In this document: in pieces, positions 1 through 8,170 of the stretch
Numbering within the stretch: position 1 is the first letter of the stretch
Layout of the letters: the number at the start of each line of letters is the position of its first letter
Assembly (NCBI GenBank): GCA_934725685.1
Contig: CAKVBX010000019.1
Span: 1-30,143 of the forward strand
DNA: 30,143 nucleotides
Direction of reading: 5' to 3'
Source of the DNA: an uncultured Bacilli bacterium
Lineage (GTDB): Bacteria; Bacillota_I; Bacilli_A; RFN20; CAG-288
Position numbers and translations under genes: made by a program
The notes under the pieces: model-generated
The model's database searches: none
What the model was told of the DNA's origin: nothing
Seen by the model: only the letters and a program-made list of their open reading frames with translations

Positions 1-109
1 TATTATTACATAGTTAGTTCACTGGATGGCGTTTTTTATTTCCTGTTATCGTGTCCTAATTACAGGGTATAGTTTAGAAACAAAGTCCGTTTTTTCATAA
101 TCGTTTTCC

Positions 110-559
110 TCATAGCACTTCATAAAGATGAGTGCCATCCGCTCGGAAAGGAATTTGGAATCTGGCACCATCCTCAAAAAAATAAGTAAACAAAGTCTGA
201 CTCGTCGAAACCGCAGAAGGCAACCCAAAATGTTCAACCACCTGAAAGACATCCCATCCTTTCACATAGACCGAAAGAGAATCTTTCAACAGCGTGACAG
301 AGGAATAAGTTCTGATTTTCTTAATGTGGCGATAGTCATCGTTCCTTTGAATAACCACCGACTGCCGATTATCCTCGAAGATGAGGTAATCCTTACACTG
401 TAATGGCGTGATTTCATTTTTTCTGAAATATTTCCATATCGTTTTATAATCGTCACCTTGTTTCAATTCACCATCCATCCTTCCACACGAAGGAACAAAA
501 AAGAAAAAAGCACTTAGAAACAACAAAAATCCATGACATCGTTTTCTTGATTTCATCAT
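110..559 (-). CDS. Small lipoprotein, third tandem paralogue
   Basis: This 149-residue exported lipoprotein has no function I can name. It opens with basic residues (MMKSRKR), a hydrophobic stretch and then PSCG, a lipobox-like site that would leave a lipid-anchored cysteine. I place the start at 559 rather than at an upstream in-frame ATG, because AGGAG sits 7 bases before it and because ATGA there couples its start to the stop codon of the preceding gene. The mature part contains GWDVFQVVEHFGLP, matching the same segment in the two genes upstream. It is the last gene of a four-gene minus-strand run. The G-x3-F-x-VV-x3-G-x-P pattern resembles the loop-helix motif of SmpA/OmlA/BamE-fold lipoproteins; that fold is inferred. 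No terminator is visible in the 109 bases left in the window. Confidence 0.8.
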   Translation of the reverse strand: MMKSRKRCHGFLLFLSAFFFFVPSCGRMDGELKQGDDYKTIWKYFRKNEITPLQCKDYLIFEDNRQSVVIQRNDDYRHIKKIRTYSSVTLLKDSLSVYVKGWDVFQVVEHFGLPSAVSTSQTLFTYFFEDGARFQIPFRADGTHLYEVL

Positions 560-1080
560 ACCTTGTCTCCTATTTCCAATGGAGCATCCCCGATATACAG
601 CCGGTCTTTGCCGATGGAACAGCAATAGAGAAAACCATCATAGGCAAAGAAAGGGACCTCCATTACCGATCCCTCCTCTGTCGGAAAAGATAATGTGGCG
701 ATATTCATATCCTTTTCCTCACCAAGTACATCAGTCTTAATGAATTCAAACGATACTGGAATTCCGACAAGTGAAACGACTTCAAATGGTGACATTCCGC
801 ATTGTACCAAAGAAAATTCAGCTTCTGTCACACAACTAACAGGATACTTTGCGGATTTCAGAACCGTCTTTCCGTCATTGCTTCTTTCAATCACTATATT
901 GTGATTTTCATACCGATAGAACTCATAGTCACAGAGACGAAGAGGAACAATCTGTTTTGCTGAGAGTTCCTGAATCACCTCATCCATCGGCGTTCCCTTC
1001 TGATAAGGAGTCTCTTCCTGAAAACATCCAGTAAGAAGCAACAGAGCCTCGATGAACAACACATGGATTTTATGTTTCAT
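556..1080 (-). CDS. Small lipoprotein, second tandem paralogue
   Basis: This is an exported lipoprotein of about 174 residues with lipobox LLTGC after a short hydrophobic segment. The open frame has an earlier ATG at 1086, but that codon touches the GAGGG ribosome binding site directly. The ATG at 1080 is about 7 bases from it and is the likelier start. The mature part carries GMSPFEVVSLVGIP, aligned with equivalent segments in its two neighbours, and a longer C-terminal extension than either. Its stop overlaps the start of the next gene (ATGA), and only about 10 bases separate it from the gene upstream, so the three are very likely co-transcribed and translationally linked. The specific function is unknown; a BamE-like small domain is an inference from the motif. 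Confidence 0.8.
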   Translation of the reverse strand: MKHKIHVLFIEALLLLTGCFQEETPYQKGTPMDEVIQELSAKQIVPLRLCDYEFYRYENHNIVIERSNDGKTVLKSAKYPVSCVTEAEFSLVQCGMSPFEVVSLVGIPVSFEFIKTDVLGEEKDMNIATLSFPTEEGSVMEVPFFAYDGFLYCCSIGKDRLYIGDAPLEIGDKV

Positions 1081-1090
1081 ATCCATTCCC

Positions 1091-1522
1091 TCAGCAAGTC
1101 CGATAGATTTGGTTCAGATTCGTCTGGAACATCACAAGTTTTGTGCGACGTTCCTGGGTCATAAACGCAAGAATGAAGAGATTCTCATTGTCATAGGAAT
1201 ATGGCATTCCGAACATTTTCACGACCTGGAACAGATCCATACCGCTTTTCAATCTGTCAAAATCCGATAAACTGGGAACGACAGGTACATAATCTTTCAC
1301 CTTTTTGATGTAGGTATAATCCTGGCTCTGCTGTACTACATAGTTCCTGTTCTCATATTCAAACAAAGTGAAATCCTTCATTCTGATATAAGAGACATTT
1401 CGCTCCTGTATCTGTTCAAAAGCCGCTCTGGTGCTTTGCCCTTGATGGATTCCTGACTTGTTGGAACAGGAAAAGAGGGATGATGTCATCAGAATCAAAA
1501 CCAGCAATGATTTCTTTTTCAT
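1091..1522 (-). CDS. Small lipoprotein, first tandem paralogue
   Basis: This 143-residue lipoprotein has a textbook signal: MKKKS, a hydrophobic core, then LFSCS with the lipidated cysteine. AGGAG lies 8 bases before the ATG. The mature domain has GMDLFQVVKMFGMP, and a preceding stretch (FTLFEYENRNYVVQQSQDYTYIKKV) whose spacing and character recur in the two following genes, which supports tandem duplication. Its start lies 12 bases after the TAA that ends the reading frame of the broken peptidase gene upstream, so it was probably the second gene of that transcript. The function is not known to me. Confidence 0.82.
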   Translation of the reverse strand: MKKKSLLVLILMTSSLFSCSNKSGIHQGQSTRAAFEQIQERNVSYIRMKDFTLFEYENRNYVVQQSQDYTYIKKVKDYVPVVPSLSDFDRLKSGMDLFQVVKMFGMPYSYDNENLFILAFMTQERRTKLVMFQTNLNQIYRTC

Positions 1523-1534
1523 TTTCCTTTCTCC

Positions 1535-1991
1535 TTATTGTCCCAAAGGTGACACAGCATAGAAGCCGACAAGTTCCGTATATTCATTGGACGGGAATTT
1601 GCGGTCTGCTGTCAGTGGATTCATGATCCGGGTGAATGTTTTTTGTACTGATTCTTGTGTCCTGTTCAAACTGAGTCGGGATGAAATTGTCGTCGTAATA
1701 GGTGTCGAAAAAGGAAAAGAGCATTCCCATGGAAACGTAAGTGCAGGTGCCGAAAGCGTTGTTTGCGAAGTTCTGCTTCAGATTGCTGAAATAATAGGAC
1801 TGGAAATAGGAGGTGTCATGGACGGAATCCGTGTTCCCTTCTTTGAGTTTCTCCAGGGAGGCAGAATCTTCTCCGACATAAGCGTGAGAGACCCGTTCCT
1901 CTGTTTCAGGAAGGCTTATTCCGTTGAATCGGAACGGAAGGAAAGAGAGAACAAGGAGTGCGGATAAAACTGTCAGACTTTTGTGTCTCAT
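1535..1991 (-). pseudogene. Broken secreted cysteine-peptidase-like gene
   Basis: The N-terminal frame (1991 down to 1584, 135 codons) starts with a signal-peptide-like segment (MRHKSLTVLSALLVLSFLPF) and reaches NNAFGTCTYVSMGMLFSFFDTYY. This resembles the active-site Cys helix of secreted C39/papain-fold-like putative cysteine peptidases of Firmicutes (candidate nucleophile C83). Those proteins are usually several hundred residues, so this is far too short. After the in-frame TGA near 1584 a different frame reads sensibly from about 1690 to a TAA at 1535 (containing TFTRIMNPLTADRKFPS and ELVGFYAVSPLGQ), 12 bases before the next gene. The simplest reading is an internal deletion plus a frame change joining an N-terminus to a C-terminal tail. 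It is the first gene of the lipoprotein operon. Family assignment is by motif only. Confidence 0.6.
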
Positions 1992-2086
1992 CTTGTCTGG
2001 TGCCTTTCTGTCCTCTCCGGCACTCTGTTTCCTTTAGGAGAGGACAGAACATAGAGGAATACAAGTGGGATTGCTCTGTTGGCTTG

Positions 2087-2095
2087 ATTATAGCA
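2087..2095 (-). promoter_or_regulatory. Extended -10 promoter for the peptidase/lipoprotein operon
   Basis: On the minus strand TGCTATAAT reads as an extended -10 (TGN followed by the consensus TATAAT). No good -35 box is seen 17 bases upstream (CGTGAA), which extended -10 promoters can tolerate. It lies about 95 bases before the start at 1991. Confidence 0.45.
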
Positions 2096-2273
2096 TGGAG
2101 GAGAGATGATTCACGCATGAATTTTAATGAAAACACGCACCAATAGGAAACTCAAGATATTTGCAAGAAGTTTGTGCCGAGAGTAACATAGAGTTCGTGA
2201 CTTGAAACTTGTCAATCGATGATACTATGCTCAGCTATTTCGATCAAAAAGAGTCAAATAACATATGTGTCAA

Positions 2274-2359
2274 TTGAAGAAATGACACTTTTCGGTGATT
2301 ACTTCGTTGAAGAAACGACATTTTTCCCTAGTTTTTTCATTGAATAAATGCTAATGTCC
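2274..2359. repeat. Degenerate 33-bp tandem repeat
   Basis: Units start at 2274, 2307 and 2340 (the last partial), each beginning TTGAA(G/T)AAA(T/C)G. The first two share TTGAAGAAA, then GACA and a T-rich run. The array sits directly before the ribosome binding site of the ATPase gene at 2382, inside the roughly 390-base stretch between the two divergent genes. I see no gene in that stretch. Confidence 0.5.
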
Positions 2360-2381
2360 TTATAAATAAGGAGGGATAAAC

Positions 2382-3713
2382 ATGTATTTCAAAAGAAAAG
2401 TCTATCAAAAACTCCTGGAATGGAAACAAAACTATGCAGAGCATTACGCTGTTTTGTTAGAAGGCGCAAAGCGTGTCGGAAAAAGTACAATTGCGGAAAC
2501 TTTTGCCAAAAACGAATATAAATCCTATATTCTTCTTGATTTTTCGAAAGTTTCTAAGCGGATACTGGAAATCTTCGATGATATCTCAGACTTAAACATT
2601 TTCTTCTTGCGTCTTCAGGCGGAAACTGGAAGAACCCTTTTTCCACATGAGTCGATTATCATCTTCGATGAAGTACAGCTCTACCCAAAGGCAAGAGAAG
2701 CCATCAAGCATCTCGTCAAAGATGGAAGATATCACTTCCTCGAAACAGGTTCCTTAATCTCTATACACAAAAACGTGAAAGATATCCTCATCCCATCCGA
2801 AGAAATGAGAATCCCTGTCTACCCATTGGATTATGAGGAGTTCTGTCTTGCCACCGGCGGAAATTTTGCTGTCCTAAAGGATTTGAACAATTTGGGAAAA
2901 CCAATCGGTGAATCCACCAATCGTTCTCTAATGAGAAAACTGAGAATCTATATGGCTGTCGGCGGAATGCCGCAGGCTGTCGAAGCCTATATCAACGGCT
3001 TTGATTTTGCCTATATCGACAGAGTAAAAAGAGAAATCATTCAGCTTTATGAAGCGGATTTCAGGAAGCTGGATCCTTCCGGAATGATTTCTTCGATGTA
3101 TCATTGCATTCCAGCACAGCTATCCCGGAAAAGGTTCAATCTTACTTCGGCCACTGGAAAGCGGAAAAACAACAAATCCTTAGAACTCCTTTATGACCTA
3201 ATCGATTCCAAGACAGTCCTTCCCTGTTACAGAATATCCGATCATGGAGCGACAATTTCACAAAGCAAGAACCTCGACACCTTCAAACTTTACCTTTCAG
3301 ACACTGGGCTTTTCATAACCCTTTTATTCATCGATCGACCCGAGACAGAGAATGACATCTACGCCAAGCTTCTCTCTGATAAATTAGATGCAAACCTCGG
3401 TTATTTGTATGAGAACCTTGTCGCCTGCATGATTGCCGGATCAGGAAGAGAGTTAGCCTATCACACCTGGAAAAGGGAGGGAAGCACCCATGACTACGAA
3501 GTCGATTTTCTTATTTCCGATCATAACAAAATCATTCCAATCGAGGTGAAATCCTCAAAACTCGGAAAACACGAATCGATATCCCTCTTCGTAACAAAAT
3601 ATTCCACGTATATCTCCAGGGCCTATGTCTTCTCCCAGAAAGATCAGGGAAGAGAGGGACCGCTTTACTTGGAGCCCTTTTATTTGCTTCCTGTGCTGTT
3701 ATCAAAGAAATGA
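2382..3713 (+). CDS. AAA ATPase, AAA_14/DUF4143 family, with intact nuclease-like site
   Basis: This 443-residue ATP-binding protein belongs to the archaeal-type P-loop ATPase group widespread in bacteria and archaea, whose biological role is largely unknown. An N-terminal AAA module carries Walker A GAKRVGKST (K34), Walker B IIIFDEVQ near residue 95 and a sensor-like ETGS near 121. A middle helical/winged-helix part follows. The C-terminal DUF4143 region has YEVDFLI, then IIPIEVKSSK, that is, the D...ExK arrangement of PD-(D/E)xK nucleases. AGGAGG lies 7 bases before the ATG. The sequence is clearly diverged from the other three ATPases here and is a different subfamily. It stands alone in an accessory region, divergent from the lipoprotein operon. 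Substrate and partner are unknown. Confidence 0.88.
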   Translation: MYFKRKVYQKLLEWKQNYAEHYAVLLEGAKRVGKSTIAETFAKNEYKSYILLDFSKVSKRILEIFDDISDLNIFFLRLQAETGRTLFPHESIIIFDEVQLYPKAREAIKHLVKDGRYHFLETGSLISIHKNVKDILIPSEEMRIPVYPLDYEEFCLATGGNFAVLKDLNNLGKPIGESTNRSLMRKLRIYMAVGGMPQAVEAYINGFDFAYIDRVKREIIQLYEADFRKLDPSGMISSMYHCIPAQLSRKRFNLTSATGKRKNNKSLELLYDLIDSKTVLPCYRISDHGATISQSKNLDTFKLYLSDTGLFITLLFIDRPETENDIYAKLLSDKLDANLGYLYENLVACMIAGSGRELAYHTWKREGSTHDYEVDFLISDHNKIIPIEVKSSKLGKHESISLFVTKYSTYISRAYVFSQKDQGREGPLYLEPFYLLPVLLSKK

Positions 3714-4419
3714 TCATCACCATCACGAATATGGGAATCACCGAAATCTGCACTTTTTCGTAACTCTCACCCATTCTCGCTTCCATCATCTACGTAGCAT
3801 CTGGTATACTTCGTCATCCGGATTTGCCATGTGATTTTATAGCGATTATTTCAAATAGCTTTCATCCAATAAGAAATCATATAATCCCACATGCATAATG
3901 CCTTTGTCATCAAACCATGGTTTCCTCCGGCTTTTTGTCACTATTATTTTCTGAAAGAGATGAGCCACTATTTCACCGATGAAACCAATCCGACAATATA
4001 GAATCATACCCAGAAGCTGATTGTTTCTTCGAAGAGTCTTTCTCGACAAGAGAAGTGCCATTATCCGGATTAAAGGACTATAAGAAAACCGTTGCCAAAA
4101 GGAAATAGAGACTTCAAGTTCCTAATCCTTCGGAAACTTTGCAAATGGCATCACATTTGTAATGGAACATGGACAAAGCCGGATTACGAAAAGTTTGTCA
4201 TAGGAACTACTAATTCGGTTTTGCTGGAAAAGCAGCAACAGTTATCGATAGAAAAAGGACTCCTTTCTGTCATCAACACTTCATTGTTTTTGATTGTCGA
4301 TTATTACGGAAACAAGGATGGATTCTATGATAGCTTGACTTCAGGCAGTCGAAGCATCTTCAGTAAAGTTCATATAGATGTTTGTAATAGTAGTGTGCTA
4401 TTTTTCACGAGATATCAGT
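3714..4419. other. Gene-poor stretch with an ATPase remnant
   Basis: Apart from the ATPase C-terminal stump at 3846-3956 I see no convincing gene. A plus-strand open frame of 112 codons begins with TTG at 4092, has no ribosome binding site and matches nothing I recognise. It may be degraded coding sequence or chance in A+T-rich DNA. Confidence 0.5.
3846..3956 (-). pseudogene. C-terminal remnant of a fifth DUF4143 ATPase
   Basis: The last 36 or so residues of a minus-strand frame read FQKIIVTKSRRKPWFDDKG, then HVGLYDFLLDESYLK and stop. This aligns position for position with the C-termini of the three related ATPases in this window (SFKKMIVTKDG...DIFDFLLND; SFKKVIVIGKT...GIRDFLLNPDS; IQKVIVINKP...GIYDFLIRFIK). 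No Walker motifs or other parts of the ATPase remain upstream on this strand, so this is the stump of a copy lost by deletion. Confidence 0.65.
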
Positions 4420-5730
4420 TTATTTTATAAACCGTATCAGAAAATCATAGATTCCGATGACGATGAATCCGTGTGCGTCCAGCATCTCATTCACCGGCTT
4501 ATTGATGACAATCACTTTCTGAATCTGATCATTCAAAGCAAAATATGGCTTCAGCTCTTTGTTTCTTGTTTCCTCGTCACCGATATGATCAGCGACCTGG
4601 ATGTAATATCTTCTGTTTCCTTTCATGGCCAAAAAATCAATCTCATAGCTCTTGCGGACACTTACATTATTTTTGTTCTTTTCTACCTTGTTATATGTTC
4701 CGACATTGACAGAATAACCATTATAGATAAGCTCATTATAAATCATGTTCTCAAGCATTTGTCCGATATCATCATAAGCAAAATTGAGTCTAGCATTCCG
4801 TAATCCGTTATCAACAAAATAATACTTTTTCAGCGATCCTATCACATCTTTTCCTTTCACGTCATATCGTTTTGCTTCCCTGATAAGATGTGAATCCTTG
4901 AAAGCGCTGATATAGGAGACAACAGTTGCCGGATGAATCTTATTCTTCGTTTTGTCCCTGAATGCATTCGCCAGTCTTTCCGAATTGATCAGATTCCCAA
5001 CACAAGTCGACAGAATATCACAGAGCTCATCCAACGCCTCGCTTTTCCTGAATTTATAACGCTCCATAATATCTTTCAGATAAGTGGTTTCAAACAAATC
5101 CCTCAGATATTTCTTTTTTTCTTCCTCGTTTTCCTTCAAAACCGCAAGTGGCATTCCACCATAGACAAGATATTCATTGACGGCTCTATATTCTTCGAAT
5201 CTGGTATACTTCATGAACTCCTCAAAAGATAAGGGGCCTATTTCTATCACGGTCGCCCTATCCCGAAACTCCGTCTGAATATCCGTCGACAGCATCTTGG
5301 AATTACTTCCCGTCACATAAAGATCGACATATTTTTCCTTTGATAGACTCAGCACAATCTTTGCAAAACTGATAACATTATCATCCTCCGGCTTTGCCAT
5401 CACATGTTTGCCTTCCATAAAAACAGGATTGATGATAGGGACCACATTCTGAATCTCGTCGATAAAAACATAATTCATCCTATTCTTATCGCAATGTTCC
5501 TTCACATAATCGGATAGATAGATCGGATCATATAACGAATAGTTCTCCTCCTTCTCCAGGTCGATGACGATGATGTTGCTTTCCTCAACACCGGAATCCA
5601 AAAGATACTTTCTATAAATCTCTTCCAACAAATAGGATTTCCCGCATCTTCTGATTCCGGTAATCACTTTTGCAAAACCATTTTCCCTATTTGCAATCAA
5701 TTGATCCAAATATCGATTCCTTTCTATCAT
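4420..5730 (-). CDS. AAA ATPase, AAA_14/DUF4143 family
   Basis: This 436-residue P-loop ATPase has Walker A GIRRCGKSYLL near residues 25-35, Walker B YVFIDEIQNV near 90, a sensor VTGSNSKML, a winged-helix middle part and a C-terminal DUF4143 region. The nuclease-like core reads YEIDFLAMKG then YYIQVADH: the aspartate is kept, but the ExK of an active PD-(D/E)xK site is replaced by IQV, so catalysis there is unlikely. An insertion between Walker B and the sensor (NPVFMEGKHVM and following) is absent from the other copies. The start is supported by GGAG 6 bases upstream. Its 5' region carries a duplicated palindromic sequence. It is related to the copies at 6446 and 8991 but more distant from them than they are from each other. 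Confidence 0.88.
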   Translation of the reverse strand: MIERNRYLDQLIANRENGFAKVITGIRRCGKSYLLEEIYRKYLLDSGVEESNIIVIDLEKEENYSLYDPIYLSDYVKEHCDKNRMNYVFIDEIQNVVPIINPVFMEGKHVMAKPEDDNVISFAKIVLSLSKEKYVDLYVTGSNSKMLSTDIQTEFRDRATVIEIGPLSFEEFMKYTRFEEYRAVNEYLVYGGMPLAVLKENEEEKKKYLRDLFETTYLKDIMERYKFRKSEALDELCDILSTCVGNLINSERLANAFRDKTKNKIHPATVVSYISAFKDSHLIREAKRYDVKGKDVIGSLKKYYFVDNGLRNARLNFAYDDIGQMLENMIYNELIYNGYSVNVGTYNKVEKNKNNVSVRKSYEIDFLAMKGNRRYYIQVADHIGDEETRNKELKPYFALNDQIQKVIVINKPVNEMLDAHGFIVIGIYDFLIRFIK

Positions 5731-5731
5731 C

Positions 5732-5842
5732 CTAATCTCCTTTTTTGTAGAATTCTACAGTTTTATCGATTACATTCTACAAGACAATCGAAATTAACGC
5801 TCTAATCTTCTTTTCTGTAGAATTCTACAATTTTATCGATTA
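5732..5842. promoter_or_regulatory. Duplicated palindromic operator-like sequence before an ATPase gene
   Basis: A 41-bp direct repeat (5732-5772 and 5802-5842, period 70, about 38 of 41 bases identical) carries a perfect palindrome TGTAGAATTCTACA in each copy (5746-5759 and 5816-5829). A half site ATTCTACA lies at 5774-5781. The nearer copy contains the ribosome binding site of the minus-strand ATPase gene, so the array covers its leader and probably its promoter. Two full sites plus a half site suggest binding by a dimeric repressor, possibly cooperative; the binding protein is unknown. Confidence 0.55.
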
Positions 5843-5931
5843 GACTGTCTAAAGAAAATACTATCACCAGCAAAAATCAAACTGACTAATTGGCATTTAA
5901 ATAAGGAATTTATTTCTAATGCTCCAAATCA

Positions 5932-5993
5932 AGCTAAAAGAAAACCTCATCCAAGAGTTAGTAGCTCAGGGGTAAAATTGTTTTCTTTTAGCT
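5932..5993. repeat. Perfect 14-bp inverted repeat with 34-nt loop
   Basis: AGCTAAAAGAAAAC (5932-5945) is matched exactly by its reverse complement at 5980-5993. The loop contains TAGCTCAGGGGTAAAAT, which resembles a tRNA D-arm but has no tRNA around it. No T-run follows, so it is not a typical terminator. Confidence 0.6.
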
Positions 5994-6049
5994 CTATTTT
6001 CTAGTGAAATTCCTTTGCAATCCAACCAGCATTTGGGTCCACTGACAGA

Positions 6050-6116
6050 TGTAGTGAACCCCTCTAGTTGGACCAAGGAGTCGGTCCACTCCGAAGCCAA
6101 GGAGGGGCTCACTACA
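6050..6116. mobile_element. IS3-like end / collapsed element
   Basis: TGTAGTGAACCCCTC (6050-6064) pairs with GAGGGGCTCACTACA (6102-6116), 14 of 15 bases. The left arm continues as TAGTTGGACC. It matches a sequence at 8471 in 27 of 30 bases and resembles the terminal repeats of IS150-type IS3 elements (TGTACTG-CCCC-----GTTGGAC). No transposase is present between the arms, so this is a solo or internally deleted relic. Confidence 0.45.
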
Positions 6117-6400
6117 CTTTAAAAGCCTATTTTGCCGAAAAGGGGCGAAAATGACCAAAGCGAGATATCGGCCGCTAAAAACGCAATCAACATAATATGG
6201 AAGTTGCACTGATTTTACGTCAGTGTAGTCTGACGCTTCGGCTCTATTTATAGCTCAAACTTAAAGGGATTCGGTATGGACCCCTTGCATCGTCAGCATC
6301 AAAGAAAGGATGTTCTATATATTTTAACGAGTTACACTCGACAACTAGCAAAGAATCTTGCAAAAAAACGAATGAGATTCAATTTTTAATCCTTTTGTAA

Positions 6401-6406
6401 TATAAT
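6401..6406 (+). promoter_or_regulatory. Probable -10 box of the ATPase gene at 6446
   Basis: TATAAT lies 40 bases before the chosen start, preceded by a weak -35 candidate (TTCAAT at 6378-6383, 17-base spacing). The surrounding DNA is A+T-rich. Confidence 0.4.
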
Positions 6407-6445
6407 AAATTCGAAATAAAACAAAGACTATGGAGAATGTCGAAT

Positions 6446-7753
6446 ATGCTATTTAAGAGAGATAAATATCTGAATCAAGCAATATTAAAGAAAAATAATG
6501 GGCTGATAAAAGTCATAACCGGGGCAAGAAGAAGTGGGAAATCCTATTTCATGAATACCATTTTCTATGAATATCTTAAGTCAGAAGGCGTTGATGATAG
6601 ACACATCATCAAATTCTCTTTCGACAATGATGAGGATATTGATTTGCTTGAAATGTTTTTGCCAGAAGAAAAAACGAAGATAATGCAAAAGAATGGTTAT
6701 TACACCATAAATTCAAGGAAATTCAGAATGTATATAAAATCTATTACCGATGATAATGGAATCTATTATCTCCTCTTAGATGAAATACAGATTCTGGATT
6801 CCTTCGTGGGCACGCTTAATGGCTTCTTGAATCATAAAAATTTTGACGTTTATGTGACCGGCAGTAATTCGCAGATGCTTTCTTCTGAGGTTGAGACTAA
6901 GTTCAGAGGGAGAAAATCTTCCATCCATATGTTGCCACTGGCATTCGAGGAATTCTATCAAGGGAGTGGCTTATCCAAAGAAGAAGCATGGAGACAATAT
7001 ATCGTTACAGGCGGCATACCTCTTGTATATCAGCAAGATGTAAGCGAAAGGCAAACCTTTCTCAAAGAGCTCAGCTATGAGGTTTATCTTAAGGACATAA
7101 TAGGCAGGAAGGGTGTTGAAAACAAAACTGCCATTGCAAACCTATTTGACGTGTTGGCTTCTTGTATAGGATCAGGAACAAGCCCAATGAAATTGGAAAA
7201 GGCCTTCAGAAGCAAAAATATCAACATAACCAATGATACTATAAGCAGATACATCAACTATTTTAAAGATGCGTTTGTGATGTCGATAGCAAAGAAATAT
7301 AACATAAAAGGAAAAACCTACATCGATACTCCTTATAAGATATATTTTGAGGACATAGGCATAAGAAACGCTAGACTGGATTTCCAGCAAATCGAAGAAA
7401 CCCATCTGATGGAGAACATCATTTATAATGAATTAAGGTATAGAGGTTTTTCCGTATCGGTAGGACAGATGGATATCAATGAGATTACGGACCGCATAGA
7501 CAAAAACGGAAAGAGAATCTATGCGCAAAAAAGTCTTGAGGTGGATTTCATAGCCACGAAAGGGGATGAGAAATATTACATCCAATCTTGCTACAATCTT
7601 AATGAGGACAACGTGGCTAGAGAAAAACGTAGCTTAAACCACATAAATGATTCCTTCAAAAAAATGATTGTGACCAAAGATGGTTTGGCTCCTAGAGTTG
7701 ATGAGAACGGCTACGAGATAATGGATATATTTGATTTTTTGCTGAATGATTGA
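6446..7753 (+). CDS. AAA ATPase, AAA_14/DUF4143 family
   Basis: This P-loop ATPase of about 435 residues has Walker A GARRSGKSYF, Walker B YYLLLDEIQIL, a sensor VTGSNSQML and a C-terminal DUF4143 part with LEVDFIATKG then YYIQSCYN. As in its two close relatives here, the ExK of the nuclease-like site is missing (IQS in its place). The frame has an ATG at 6437, but that abuts the GGAG. The ATG at 6446 has 10-base spacing and gives the same N-terminus (MLFKRDKYL) as the copy at 8991 (MEIKRDKYL), so I use 6446. The C-terminus ends DIFDFLLND. It is most similar to the 8991 copy along its whole length. A TATAAT box lies upstream. No partner gene is adjacent. Confidence 0.87.
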   Translation: MLFKRDKYLNQAILKKNNGLIKVITGARRSGKSYFMNTIFYEYLKSEGVDDRHIIKFSFDNDEDIDLLEMFLPEEKTKIMQKNGYYTINSRKFRMYIKSITDDNGIYYLLLDEIQILDSFVGTLNGFLNHKNFDVYVTGSNSQMLSSEVETKFRGRKSSIHMLPLAFEEFYQGSGLSKEEAWRQYIVTGGIPLVYQQDVSERQTFLKELSYEVYLKDIIGRKGVENKTAIANLFDVLASCIGSGTSPMKLEKAFRSKNINITNDTISRYINYFKDAFVMSIAKKYNIKGKTYIDTPYKIYFEDIGIRNARLDFQQIEETHLMENIIYNELRYRGFSVSVGQMDINEITDRIDKNGKRIYAQKSLEVDFIATKGDEKYYIQSCYNLNEDNVAREKRSLNHINDSFKKMIVTKDGLAPRVDENGYEIMDIFDFLLND

Positions 7754-8170
7754 TTTTTTGCACTTACCAGTCACATGATTCTGCAATAAAAGATAATGGA
7801 GTGTTATCTCTACCACGTTTAACTGATGATTCGTCTCCTTTATTGCCTACATCATAATAAAATGGACATGGATGGGGATATTCACGTTCATGTTGTTATT
7901 AATGATCTCCTTTGCCAAGGCTTAGTTAGCCTCGCTTCGCATGCCAATTCGATGGTTCTTCTTTCTTTTTAGCGTCATGCCATGCTCATGGTTTTTCATA
8001 TTTAAGCAACTTTCGGAATACTCATGGATTAATCGGATTAGTTTAGCTAGAAGATGCATAGGAACCTCATGCATGATTAAGGAACTTATTGTTGGGAGCG
8101 CTCTTGCCTTTGTGCAATGGCAGGCATTTGCTACGTCATATGTACCCGCAACTTTTCACATGTGTTATGC

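Larger units (their letters stand above)
5843..6445. other. Intergenic stretch with inverted repeats
   Basis: There is no gene in this stretch. It contains a 14-bp perfect inverted repeat at 5932-5993, an IS3-end-like imperfect palindrome at 6050-6116, a short CACTGA/TCAGTG hairpin near 6212-6230, and a promoter for the next gene near 6401. Confidence 0.6.

Noticed and set aside
2274..2359. CRISPR array
   Set aside because: Units are contiguous and degenerate, without spacers, and there are only three; no cas genes in the window.
4092..4430. Plus-strand open frame of 112 codons as a gene
   Set aside because: TTG start, no ribosome binding site, no recognisable motif, and it overlaps the end of the ATPase gene on the other strand.
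5951..5980. tRNA-like start (TAGCTCAGGGGTAAAAT)
   Set aside because: No acceptor stem, anticodon arm or T-arm (GGTTCGA) follows; the bases lie in the loop of a perfect inverted repeat instead.
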